Assembly: GCA_014529385.2 (NCBI GenBank)
Contig: CM043944.1
Span: 88,074,884-88,138,883 of the forward strand
From: Adiantum capillus-veneris
Lineage: Eukaryota; Streptophyta; Polypodiopsida; Polypodiales; Pteridaceae
DNA: 64,000 bases
Direction: 5' to 3'
The position numbers and the translations under genes are program-made. Positions 36,424 through 48,706 of this stretch are shown piece after piece (within the stretch, counting starts at the first letter, position 1; each line of letters opens with the position of its first letter). The notes below the pieces were generated by a model that was given only the letters and a program-made list of their open reading frames with translations, did not search any database and was not told the DNA's origin.

Positions 36424-38159
36424 TCTGGTATCAAAAAACCATCTGATTTGTTCCTAAATTTGTCAAAAAGTTATCGAGAAAGTTGAAAAAAATGAAAACT
36501 TGACCATAAAATTTAAAATGAGCTTAGCTTGATCAAAACAAGTCCAAATGCGATCAAACTTCACTAGTGCATCTAGGACAACTATAGGCACTAGGTCATG
36601 TGGTCACACGTCATATTTGAGTTTTGGGTACATAGATCACGATCCATGTTAGACACCTTTTTGACTTTTGATAACACCATCTGATTAAGAATGATATTAG
36701 GATTCTATGGTTCAAAACTTTCTGAATTCGGGTCATTGGTTGGAGATTTATGCAACTTCTTAGAATTTTTTCGTAGACTTGGAGAAATTTGGCACTGTGG
36801 CTAGGGATTTGAAATCCAAATGACATAAGACTTTAGGGTTAGGCTTTCATTGACAAGTAGGACCTGTTGGTCAGGTTTTGGCTTGGAAAAGTGAAAAAGG
36901 TACCTGGATCATGATCCATGTTTGGAAGCCTTTGGGGGTTTACCCAGTTTCCTAGTTTATGGCCCAATTTGGTATGACTTTGCCATATTTGGTTTTTGAT
37001 CCCATCTTTGATCTCTCCTATTGCTTGTAATGTTTGAGACTTTGTAGTTGTGATGATTGAGTATTGAAGTATAGTCCCAATCCTTTCTATCTATCCATTG
37101 TCACAATTGCTGGGATTTGTTTAGTCTTCTCAAACCTGCTAGCAAGTTTGGCCCTTTTTAAGAACATATTTTTCACTAACTATAATACATTGAGCTCAAC
37201 ATTTCTTTCAATACCATAGCTTTACCCGAAATCACAAACTCTAGCACCTGCACTTTGAAATTGCTAAACATGACATATGATCCAATTTATGCATCCAAAT
37301 ACTCAAATTTTGATATATACTTCTAGTATTGACTTTTGCCAATAGTTTGTGCTCAAATTTTAATAGATCTACTTTGAGGATACATGGATCACAATCCATG
37401 TTTAGTAACCATTTTTTACCAAAATTCATGAGATGGATTTGGGCATATTCTCTAAGCTACTGGTCCACTTATTTATAAATTTAGATCATTTTTCCTCATC
37501 ATGGATCAAAATGACCATTTGGAAATTGACGTTCTAATTTTTTTGGGACTTTGGTTGATTTAAGGTCCATTTTACCCAAAATTTGTGCGGCACATTCCCC
37601 AAGGCTATGTCAAGTTGTGTGTGCACTTTTTTCCTTGATCTGACATGTTGAGGGACATGGATCATGATCCACGTTCATCAACATTTCTTGAGTATGATTG
37701 CAGCAATGTATAGACGCCTTCAAGAGTAGTATTTGACACCAAAATTATCTGGTTTTGGAGGTGGGGAGACATGGATTGCGATCCATGTTCCACCACCTTT
37801 GGCAACTGCGATGATATGGCCTGATTTTGCCCAATGAAAGGAGTCTCTTGGCCAAAAACTAATTGGATTTGGACTCCATTTGTTATTTCAAATAACGTAT
37901 GACATGATTTCTCAAATTTAATTTGATTGATTCAATTTTTGTGATTGTGTTTGTGCACATTTGACCATATATAATTGTTCTTGTACTGATAAGGAGCATA
38001 CCTGTGAAATCTGGTGGGATATGGGTATCCGATTTGACTGTAGTAGGCAGAAACTTGACAGGAAGCTCTAGGTCAACAATCTCTCTCTCTCTCTCTCTGT
38101 CTCTCTCTCCAACTGTGACTGAATGCAAATGAGGTCTAATTTGCCTATTTTGTCTATAT
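36424..38159 (-). other. Leader region of element X, non-coding
   Basis: No gene seen. It contains the palindrome series 36630-37788 and a CT run at 38080-38110. No primer site or 5' LTR was found, so the 5' end of element X is probably lost near 38.1-38.6 kb. Confidence 0.5.
36630..37788. repeat. Series of five 20-bp palindromes
   Basis: Copies at 36630, 36902, 37382, 37655 and 37769. The consensus has arms ACATGGATCA and TGATCCATGT, a perfect palindrome. Two of the intervals are 272-273 bp. Individual copies carry one to three changes. As RNA: 8-bp stem and CATG loop, itself self-complementary. Confidence 0.85.
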
Positions 38160-38357
38160 GTGCCCGAATTAATTACCCCGAATGCCAAGTGTATGCTTAT
38201 CTTATGTACTCACATTTTTCATGGTATACCACTTGCGGCTCAGAAAACTCATCATTTGGATGCTCGTTCATTAATTGCTCTCAAGCGATTCTGGTCGATT
38301 GTTAGTTGGCCTGACATGTACCAAATCCTTCCAAAGTTGACATGTCTTACTTTGTAG
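38160..38357 (+). pseudogene. Gypsy integrase zinc-binding relic
   Basis: The open stretch contains ILCTHIFHGIPLAA, then FWSIVSWPDMYQI. This is like the H2C2 integrase N-terminal region (L..HD.PLAGH.G....T...I...F.WP.M) of Ty3-gypsy elements. It is short and isolated, with no other pol domain nearby. Confidence 0.45.
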
Positions 38358-38575
38358 ATTTGACATTCGCTTTGGGTTATTGATTGGTGGGTTATTGATT
38401 TGGCTTGGCTTAGCTTTGGGTACCCACTTATATACTTATTGTGGAGACTGCGAAGGTTGTGGTGGTGAGGGTTGTTTTGGTCTCCATTACTATTTCGGCG
38501 GCTGAACTTGGGAATCCATCTATACCACTTTATCTGTGAATTTTTTTAAAATAAAATATAACCTTTATTGGAATT

Positions 38576-38791
38576 AGGGTTACAGAGAAACGCACACAGC
38601 TTGGAGAAGACAAAGGAAGCTCAACGCAGATAGTAGAGTGTGTGTTACTTAGTGTGCAATGGAAAGATATATAGTCCTAAAATGATGGGCATATATGCAA
38701 TGCAGGGGGAAAAAACCTCCTAAAGAGGGAAAAAATGCCCCGTAGGTCCTAATGTATTCACATACATCACTACCACATGTATATGATAACA
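38576..38791 (-). repeat. 3' LTR of the older copia copy
   Basis: About 216 bp aligned by eye with the LTR 2200-2427. It carries many substitutions and small deletions (for example TATTGGAATT for TGTTGGAATT at its start). It belongs to the minus-strand relic 38792-39362 plus 42697-42797. Confidence 0.85.
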
Positions 38792-39362
38792 AATCCCCTC
38801 TGGAGTGATGCGGTGAACGAGAGATGACACATGAGTGAAAGGAAGTGCCATGCCCTGAGGACATGATTAGTTCACAAAGAGGAGTAAGCCCAAAGCTTTG
38901 CGGAAATCTTTGAGCTTCTCACGAGACAATGCCTTTGTGAAAAGATCTGCAAGGTTGTCCTATGTTGGCACATAATCCAAGCTGATCTCTCCTTGACATA
39001 GTGGTAATGCACCTCAATGTGCTTTGTGCGAACATGAAAAACTGGGTTCCTCGCAACTACCAATGCGCTCTGACTCTCAGTGTAGATAGTGTTGGTAGTG
39101 TCCACTCCAACATCCAAATCAGCCATAAGGCGTCTGAGCCATACACACTCAACCGTAGCTGTGAAGATTGCCTTGTACTCAGCCCCACAACTAGAGGTGG
39201 CCACAGTAGGTTGCTTCTTGCTCAACCATGATATACATGAACTGCCGAGCATGAAACAAAAACCACTTGTGGACACTTGTGTGAAAAAACAACCAACCCA
39301 ATCCGAGTCCGAAAAAGCATGTAAGTCTGGTGGTAATGATCCCTCCTTGGGATAAAACAAGC
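38792..39362 (-). pseudogene. Copia RNase H relic, 3' part
   Basis: Minus-strand sequence matching the last part of the copia polyprotein: SDSDWVGCF, SSCISWLSKKQPTVATSS, TESQSALVVARNPVF, EVHYHYVKER. A 17-bp deletion after VKER shifts the frame before the usual C-terminus. It is cut at 39362 by insertion of the second copia copy; the continuation is at 42697. Confidence 0.9.
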
Positions 39363-39589
39363 TGTTACCATATACATGTGGTAGTGATGTGTGTGAACAC
39401 ACTAGGACCGCCGGGGCATTTTTTCCCTCTTTAGGAGATTTTTTCCCCCGTGCATTGTATATACGCCCATCACTCTAGGGCTATCTATCTTTCCATTGCA
39501 AACTAAGTAACACACTCTCTATTGTGTGCCTTGAGATTCCTTCGTCTTCTCCAAGCTGCGTGTGTTTCTCTGCAACCCTAATTCCAACA
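39363..39589 (+). repeat. 5' LTR of the deleted copia copy
   Basis: 227 bp, TGTTACCATA to TTCCAACA. Confidence 0.95.
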
Positions 39590-39591
39590 AT

Positions 39592-39603
39592 TGGTATCAG
39601 AGC
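39592..39603 (+). promoter_or_regulatory. Primer-binding site, initiator Met tRNA type
   Basis: TGGTATCAGAGC, two bases inside the 5' LTR. Confidence 0.92.
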
Positions 39604-39952
39604 AGGTCACGTCCTCCAGGGCTTAGTCGCCAGCTGCTCCAGCACACGCCTGCTCACTTTCTCCGATTTCAGTGAGCTTTGGCGAGCGTTCGCAGGTCGA
39701 CAAATATTTTGGGAAAAGCTCGATGAGATTGGTCTGCTCAGAATTTTGATTTGGGCTCATTTCGGCCTCCGTTTCCACTACAGACAGTACTGCACAGGCT
39801 ATTTTGTCATTTTGTGCAGAATTTTTGTCAGTGCCGTTTTCTGCATAACAGGTGCCTTATAGTCTTCTACGGTTTGTGCTATATAGCATAGGTTGTTCCA
39901 GCTCCGTTTCTCCTATTTTTGGGCAGTTTTCACATCAGGTGCAACATTTACC

Positions 39953-42394
39953 ATGGATGACAACAACAACACAGATCTGTTCAAGATGTTTGCTGCTGAG
40001 GATAGGTTGGATGGGGACAACTACCCTATGTGGGCTTTTATGATGCAACATGTTCTTGTGTCAAAGGGTGTCTAGAACATTGTGTAGGGCATTGATGTAC
40101 GTCCTCGTTCTGAGGATGTAGGCAATGTTGAGGATGTTGCAGGTCTTGCTGCAAGGATTGCAACTATTAGAGTTGTTTTGCGTACGGCAGAACAAGCTCG
40201 TTGGGATGTTAAGGATGCGCAGGCTTATGCATTGATTGCGTTGTGAGTGAAGCGCACCATTGTTCCTCACATCCGTTCAACAAAATCTGCAAAACAGGCT
40301 TGGGATATTCTAGTAGGTCTTTATGCAAGCCGCAATGAGGCTAAAATTGCTTTGCTGCGTAAAGAGCTGGAGTCGAAGATTATGCATGAGGAAGATGATA
40401 TGGACACTTTCCTTGCTAGTGTCAAGGATATCAATGAGCAGCTTATTTTTGCAGGTGAAGTCATTTCAGACAGCTCCCTTGTGCAGACTGTTCTTGATGC
40501 CTTACCAGATTCCTACGAGACTTTTGCTAGTACTTGGAGCTTATGACCCAAGGAAATCCTGAAGTTGTCAAGTTTGATGCATTATGCACATTGCTGTTGC
40601 AAGAGTCACTTTCTAGAAAAAACATGACTAGGAAGCATGCAGTGGAACAGGATGTTATTGCTTCTCAAAGAAAGGGTGGTAACAGTAATGCAGCCACTTC
40701 TTATGGTTCTGCTGCGAGTATCAAAAATTATGTTCCTAATGCTTCTACTGACAGCAATTCGTCTGGAAATTCTGGTGATAAGGTAAAAAAGAAGATGCGT
40801 TGCCATTATTGTAAAGCCAATGATCACTTGATCAAGTCGTGTTCTAAGTTGAAGGCCAAAGAGGCTAAGAAGAAAGAGGGTGGTTCCATTGCAAATGCTG
40901 GTTCCACTACAAATGCAGCCATTGTTGAGTCTTCTGTGAAAGGAGACTGTAATGCTGATGTTGATGTAGAATGGGCTTTTAGCGCAGAGTGCACTTACAA
41001 TCCTGCTATCCATGATGCATGCTTGTCAGTTGCTGCAGATTCACATGTGTGGTATTTTGACAGTGGTGCTACAAAGCACATTACCTCACATCGTGAATTG
41101 TTTACCTCTCTCGACTCTGTCCCTCATGGGAATTCAGTCACTTGTGCCAACAACGCCTCTTATCCAGTTCAGGGAGTTGGAAAGATTGTGCTTACTGCTG
41201 CTAATGGCAATTCTTTCACACTTGTTGATGCACTTTATGTACCTGGGGTCAAGAAGAATCTCTTGTCTGTATCCGCACTTGCTAGACTTGGACTTGTACT
41301 CAAATTTGTGGATGACAGATGTACAGTTCATGATCTCAATTTTGGTGATGAAATTGTTGCATCTGGCCTTTTGTGCCGTGGGCTGTATAGGCTCACTTTG
41401 TATGACAAGTGTGGACAAAATTTTGCAAATGCTGTTGCAGATTCAAGGGCTATTTCAGATGCAAAACTTTGGCATGCACGTTTTGGTCATCTGAATTTTG
41501 CCAGTTTGCTGAGTTTGCAAAAATCTGATATGGTTGCTTCTTTGCCGCCTCTTGAAGCACCTGTCAAACATGTTTGTGAAGGCTGTATTTTGGGTAAGAT
41601 GCAGCGTTCTAAGTTTCCAAAGGATGGTTCAGTTCGGGCCACATGCAGGTTGCAACTTGTGCATAGTGATGTTTGTGGGCCCATGCAAACTCCATGCTTG
41701 GGCAATTACCTGTACCAAACTTTACCAAACTGCAGTTGGGTACCTCATTTATGTATGCAACACGAGGCCGGATATTCAGTTTGCAGTCTGACAGGTCAAC
41801 AGATTTATGCATAGCCCAGGGTCTAAGCATTGGCAGGCTGTCAAGAGGATTTTCGTCTACCTTAGTGGCACTTTACATCTTGGCTTGTTTTATCCCAAGG
41901 GGGGATCATTGCCGCCATACTTACATGCTTTTTCGGACTCAGATTGGGCTGGTTGTTTTGACACGCGAGTGTCCACAAGTGGTTTTTGTTTCATGCTTGG
42001 CAGTTCATGTATATCATGGTTGAGCAAGAAGCAACCTACTGTGGCCACTTCGAGTTGTGAGGCTGAGTACAGGGCAGTCTTCACAGCTACGGTTGAGTGT
42101 GTAAGGCTCAGACGCCTTATGGCTGATTTGGGTGTTGGACAGGACATTGCCAACACTATCTACACAGACAGTCAGAGCGCATTGGCAGTTGCGAGGAACC
42201 CAGTTTTTCATGCTCGCGCAAAGCACATTGAGGTGCATTACCACTATGTCAGGGAGAGGCTCTCAGCAGGAGAGATCAGCTTGGCTTATGTGCCAACACA
42301 GGACAACCTTGCAGATCTTTTCACAAAGGCATTGTCTCGTGAGAAGCTTGAAGCTTTCCACATAGCTTTTGGCTTACTCCCCTTTGTGGAATGA
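39953..42394 (+). pseudogene. Copia polyprotein, deleted and frameshifted
   Basis: Start ATG at 39953 (MDDNNNTDLFK), equivalent to MADNNN in the younger copy. The gag part has TAG at 40073-40075, another TAG near 40086, a TGA near 40243 and a 1-bp deletion near 40540. A long open stretch then carries the zinc knuckle CHYCKANDHLIKSC, protease DSGA, and the integrase HHCC with its first core Asp (HSDVCGP). At about 41713 the sequence jumps to the end of RT (LYQTAVGYLIYVC), removing integrase catalytic residues and YVDD and shifting the frame. A TGA at 41789-41791 precedes an open RNase H frame ending at 42394. It cannot encode functional integrase or RT. Confidence 0.93.
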
Positions 42395-42459
42395 TCCTAT
42401 CCTCAGGGCATGGCACTTCCGTTTACTCATGTGCCAGCTCTCGTTCACCGCATCACTCC

Positions 42460-42469
42460 AGGGGGGATT
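42460..42469 (+). promoter_or_regulatory. Polypurine tract of the deleted copia copy
   Basis: AGGGGGGATT directly before the 3' LTR, as in the copy at 2428. Confidence 0.85.
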
Positions 42470-42696
42470 TGCTACCATATACATGTGGTAGTCATGCGTG
42501 TGAACACACTAGGACTGCCGGGGCATTTTTTCCCTCTTTAGGAGGTTTTTTCCCCCGTGCATTGTATATACGCCCATCACTCTAGGGCTATCTATCTTTC
42601 CATTGCACACTAAGTAACACACTCTCTATTGTGTGCCTTGAGCTTCCTTCGTCTTCTCCAAGTTGTGTGTGTTTCTCTGCAACCCTAATTCCAACA
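42470..42696 (+). repeat. 3' LTR of the deleted copia copy
   Basis: 227 bp beginning TGCTACCATA (T to C change from the 5' LTR) and ending TTCCAACA, then the CAAGC target duplication. Confidence 0.95.
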
Positions 42697-42797
42697 CAAG
42701 CCAAGATTTAAAGTGCCACTAAGGTAGCAAAAAATCCTCTTGACAGCCTGCCAATGCTTAGACCCTAGGCTATGCATAAATCTGCTGTCCTGTGAGA
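42697..42797 (-). pseudogene. Copia RT/RNase H relic, continuation beyond the nested insertion
   Basis: About 100 bp matching 3013-3113 of the young copia copy (RFMHSLGSKHWQAVKRIF). It continues the relic broken off at 39362. The match ends abruptly near 42797, where a gag pseudogene on the same strand begins. Confidence 0.88.
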
Positions 42798-43944
42798 TCC
42801 CCATTTTGTTCATGGTTTCTTTCCCCTTGTTGTCAAGGTTTTTTGGACAGTGTGGAATGAGATGATCAATCGTACATCCATCACATAATACAAAAAGTTT
42901 TACCCGTTCTGCTTTGTTTGGAAAAACTTTCGCCCAACGATGACCGCCACATTCATAGCATGGTCCCACAGGTGGTGGAGAGGCTTGTAGAGCTCACATC
43001 AGTTGTTCTACTCTAGGAGGATACTCTTTAGGTTTGTAGCCCTAATTTTCCATGAACATAAGCATATTCTCATCGACCAAGTAATGGTTTTTTGTTGGCT
43101 CTGCTACGTATGAAGGTTCGAGCATTTCTTCAGGATTTATCCATGGATTGTATCCCTCTAGAACATATGCATTCTCCTCAAATCCCCTTCTGTAAGTATT
43201 ATTTGATTCTTCTCGATACGAGACTACTTAGACCATACTCTGATCAGAAGGTGGTTCTATGGGTTGAGAAATCCTTACCATAGCCCTATTTTCCTGGGGT
43301 AAGGGAGGTTGATGTCCCAACATAGGTTGAGATTTCTCTTGCCCTAAGATTGTGTTATTTGGCCCTACTTGGTACCTTAGAGGGGTTGGAAATTGTTGCC
43401 CTCCATGTGGTCCGTAATGTCTCTCTCTAACATAGTTCCGATTATAGAAACATTCATGAGTTTCATGGTTTGTCCATTTTTGTTCAGTAGCACACCACTT
43501 CAATGTTCGTTGTGCGTTTACTCCTGGCCTTTGTTGAAGGTTGCACCACTAGGTTGGATGATCTCCTCCACATGTGTTGCATTTTTTGATGGGTGATTGT
43601 CGTGTGTTTGGGTTCGTCCTGTTTCCTTGGTTTATTCTTCTGATCACTTTCTCAATCATTTGATCAACATCCAACACAGTTGGGTTTTGCCCTCCCAATT
43701 TTTTTGTGGACTCACTAGTGGTTGAAGAGGTGCTACTCGTCCCCTGATCTGTGTCTTTAGTCACCTCTCCATATGCTTTGCAGTTATCTACCAGATACAA
43801 CACCTCTTTCGTGACTTGCTCAAAAGTTACACATGCCTTCAAGTACAAGTCCTTTTTAAGCGTGTCATTGTGCAAAGCTAACTGCCTGTGCGCTCCCTCT
43901 CCCCTGTGTGTCGCACTCTTCACCAGCCTGCAATAGCTCGCCAA
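42798..43944 (-). pseudogene. Retrotransposon gag pseudogene with several zinc-knuckle motifs
   Basis: One frame on the minus strand from 43944 to about 42798 with in-frame stops (for example at 43549-43551 and 43228-43230). It reads: capsid-like end (LYLKACVTFEQVTKEVLYL), a serine-rich linker, and Cys/His motifs CNTCGGDHPT, CATEQKWTNHETHEC, CYECGGHRWAKVFPNK (third Cys lost) and CDGCTIDHLIPHCPKN. Multiple knuckles and a long proline/glutamine region suggest a Ty3-gypsy-type gag, but the exact clade is not clear. Its 3' end is fused in frame to copia sequence. Confidence 0.7.
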
Positions 43945-45500
<1,556 letters not shown>

Positions 45501-46084
45501 AATTACCGAGATTTGTATGCCTCTAGGTTTTGTCCATATGGATAAGTCTTGAGGACTCTGTATTTTTGTCTCCTCTTATTCTCACATATATTTCTCTCTG
45601 TTTTAAACTGTACTTGGCAAGAAGTTAAGAACCAAGTTTTAATCATTTGCTTTTGTAAATATGGGACATTGAGAAGCCTTGCAAGACAAACAAAACACTT
45701 GATACACCATCTAGAGGCCTTGTTTACCTAATCTTTCTCTCTCTAGCGTGTGTAGTTGGCCAAGAGTAAATGCTCCAACTTTGGCTTTTATCCGCATGGA
45801 CAAATCTAGAGGCATTGCAAGACAAACATTGCACCCATACCAAGTCTTAATAACTTCTGTACCTCTCTCTTTATCATCCCCCCCCCCCCCTCTCTCTTTC
45901 TCTCTCTTAGTAGAGCCTAGTCTACAATATGTCAATGACCTACATTTGAGTTAATTAAGTTTTGTTTACATGGAAAACTCCTAGGTCAATGGCCTAGGTT
46001 TTAATATGTTAAGTTTTGTCCCACATGGACAAATCTTGATATCTTGCGAGACATGAATTGCACCCATACCAAATTGGAATCTCT

Positions 46085-46086
<2 letters not shown>

Positions 46087-46124
<38 letters not shown>

Positions 46125-46146
46125 CTCCCCCCCCCCCCCCCCCCCC
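46087..46146. repeat. (CT)n then C tract
   Basis: CT run to 46122, then 20 C at 46127-46146. Inside the tandem array. Confidence 0.95.
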
Positions 46147-46240
46147 AAAATACATTGTAGTTGACAAGAATTCATTGACAAAGGTTAATCTTTAACCTTT
46201 GTCCACATGGGAACTGTAGAGGCTTTGCAAGGCAAACATG

Positions 46241-46264
46241 GTGTGTGTGTGTGTGTGTGTGTGT
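46241..46264. repeat. (GT)n microsatellite
   Basis: Pure GT run inside the tandem array, at the position where neighbouring units have CT. Confidence 0.95.
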
Positions 46265-46385
46265 GGAAGCGTAGTTGGCAAGCAGTCAATGCTCCAATTT
46301 TTTCTTTTATCCACATGGACAAATCTAGACGTGCCGCATGACAAATATTACACATGTAAAAAGTTTGTGGTCTTCCTGGCCCCCG

Positions 46386-46431
46386 TCTCTCTCTCTCTCT
46401 CCCTCTCTCTCTCTATCTATCTATCTATCTA

Positions 46432-46513
<82 letters not shown>
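46386..46513. repeat. Compound (CT)n-(TCTA)n-(TA)n microsatellite
   Basis: CT run, five TCTA units and about 80 bp of TA (46434-46513). Inside the tandem array. Confidence 0.97.
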
Positions 46514-46516
<3 letters not shown>

Positions 46517-47117
46517 GACCATAGTTATCAAGAGGTTTGTAACCTAGAATTAATTTTTTTGGTTCTTTTCAACATGAACAACACTTAATTCAATCACCTA
46601 GGTTCTAATTACTCAGGTTTTGTCCACATGGACAAATCTTGAGGCCTATTAAGAGGTAAATTGCACCTATACCAAAGGTAGATGGCTTCTCTCTACTTAC
46701 ATTGAGAGGTCCTTTGCAAGACAATCACAACATGATACAAAATCTAGAGGCCTCATTTGTGAAAATTAGTTTGCAAGAAATCAATGCTCTAAGGTTGGAA
46801 TTTATCCACATGGAAAAATCTAGAGGTGTTTCTTGACAAACATTATTATTACCATACAAGGTTTGAGACTCTCCTTCTCTCTCTCTCTCTCTCAGATTGG
46901 CTGGCAAAAGGGGGAGGACTTTGGTTTGAATTTTTTCGGCTTGGTCTACATGCACAAAACCTAATTCGATGAACTAGGTCCAAATTTGTTGGGTGTGTTA
47001 ACATGTACAACACCTAGGTCGAGGACCTAGGTTTGGATTGGTTAAGATTAATCCACATGGAAAAATCTTGTATTGGGGCCACACAAGACAATAATTACAC
47101 TCATACTAAATCTACAT

Positions 47118-47119
<2 letters not shown>

Positions 47120-47177
<58 letters not shown>
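47120..47177. repeat. (CT)n microsatellite
   Basis: About 58 bp uninterrupted CT, again in a unit of the array. Confidence 0.97.
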
Positions 47178-47180
<3 letters not shown>

Positions 47181-47520
47181 TGTGTGCTAGTCCCAAGCAT
47201 AGTTTGAGAAAAGTGTGCCTCACCTTAGCCTTGAGCCGGTTGGAGAATTAAAACAACCGGTTGATGGGAGAGGGAGAAGGAGAAAATCTGCTTGAATTTT
47301 TTTTTTAATAGAGTAAAAATGCAAAAATATTTTAAAGAAATTCCTCTTTGAATCTACTTAAAGGGAATTTTGTATGTTTGTGAAATCGATTTTTCTCGAA
47401 CTCTGCTTCCAAGCAATCAATGACCAAGTACTATTTTTTTTCCTTTGTCTATATAAATATTGAGGCTTTAAATACACCTATCACTCCATATAGGTTCTAG
47501 ATGCCTTGGTTGAATCCATA

Positions 47521-47584
<64 letters not shown>
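47521..47584. repeat. (CT)n microsatellite
   Basis: About 64 bp CT with one CC interruption. Confidence 0.95.
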
Positions 47585-47587
<3 letters not shown>

Positions 47588-48366
47588 CCCTCCATCCTTC
47601 AGTTTTCTTTACATTGAAAGTTTTTAAGCGAGAGTGGATTCTACTTACTCTCCTCAAATGAGAGAGTTTAGCCCTCTGTCTTTTTCTTTCCTTGTCTCCT
47701 TGTGATGTTGTCCTTGTACTTGGCTTGCTTGTTCCCCCCAACACAATCTCTCCCCCCTCTTCCCACCTTCCCTCTCTCTCTACATTAGATACATGGCATG
47801 AACATGCCTCACACCTCATGAGTAGCTGCTGGCTAGTTCATGGTAGCATTACATAGGCTATGGATCGAGAAAGGATGAGCTAATGATACTCCAAGCAAAG
47901 AGAGAGTTTGCAAGCTATGCAAAAAGGATTTTGAGTGCTTCAAGAAGCACTTTTCTACATATGAGGACATGACAGGTAGATAGGAGACCTTGTATAGCGT
48001 GTAGTCTACTCTCCAAAAGGTCATTGATTCTAAAGATCACATAAGTTAGGCCACTTCTCAGTTGAGATGTAGAGTCACATAGACATCTTATTGCAGCTCT
48101 AGAGGTGGCAAAAACTAGGATGATGATAGTCACAATTTCACAATTTTTCGATCCCTCAATTTTTTCCACATGGTCAAAACTTTGATAATGAGGTTTCTCC
48201 TCACTCTCCCTAAGCAATTGAGTTTGGTCCTCTCTCTCCCCCCCTCCCACATCCTCATTTTCCATCCCTTAGTTTTGTCCACATGAATAGAAATTTTGTC
48301 AAAATGTTTCTCCTCACTCCCTTCAAGTGAGACCTTGGTCCTCTCTCTTCTCATTTTGTCTCCCTG

Positions 48367-48369
<3 letters not shown>

Positions 48370-48404
<35 letters not shown>
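48370..48404. repeat. (GT)n microsatellite
   Basis: Uninterrupted GT run of 35 bp. Confidence 0.95.
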
Positions 48405-48407
<3 letters not shown>

Positions 48408-48648
48408 TGTGTTTCTGTCTCATATCACTCTCTAGCTCTATGTGGGCTTTTAAGTTGTTTCATTGTGAAGAAAACCATGACGTTCATTTCAAATCTATAC
48501 ATCTATCATGTTGTCAAATCTAGAGGCTTTGAAGCCAAGTATTTGCTTCAAAGAATTCATGTTCATTTTCAATGCAAAAAAGAGGATGATAAAAAAGATG
48601 ATGCTCTATCCACATGGCCAAAAAAAAAGGCAATACATGCTTAAAGGA

Positions 48649-48652
<4 letters not shown>

Positions 48653-48703
<51 letters not shown>
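48653..48703. repeat. (CT)n microsatellite
   Basis: Uninterrupted CT run of about 51 bp. Confidence 0.95.

Positions 48704-48706
<3 letters not shown>

Larger units (their letters stand above)
39363..42696 (+). mobile_element. Internally deleted Ty1-copia copy nested in an older one
   Basis: 3,334 bp on the plus strand with 227-bp LTRs (39363-39589 and 42470-42696; about nine differences by eye). CAAGC target duplications lie at 39358-39362 and 42697-42701, a primer site at 39592-39603 and a polypurine tract at 42460-42469. It is the same family as 2200-7373, but about 1.8 kb from the integrase core through most of RT is missing. It sits inside the opposite-strand relic of its own family. 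Confidence 0.95.
45531..48300. repeat. Irregular tandem array with CCACATGG core and embedded microsatellites
   Basis: Units share TTTGTCCACATGGACAAA, then TTGCAAGACAAACATTGCAC and CCATACCAAATCT, then a variable microsatellite, then TAGTTGGCAAGAAGTCAATG. Cores lie at about 45533, 45791, 46021, 46203, 46311, 46623, 46806 and 47052, with diverged ones at 48176 and 48279. Spacing is 108-312 bp because the embedded run differs in type and length: CT, C, GT or TA. Confidence 0.8.

Noticed and set aside
47481-47819. Open frame rich in Arg-Glu repeats
   Set aside because: Translation of the 64-bp CT microsatellite with unremarkable flanks.
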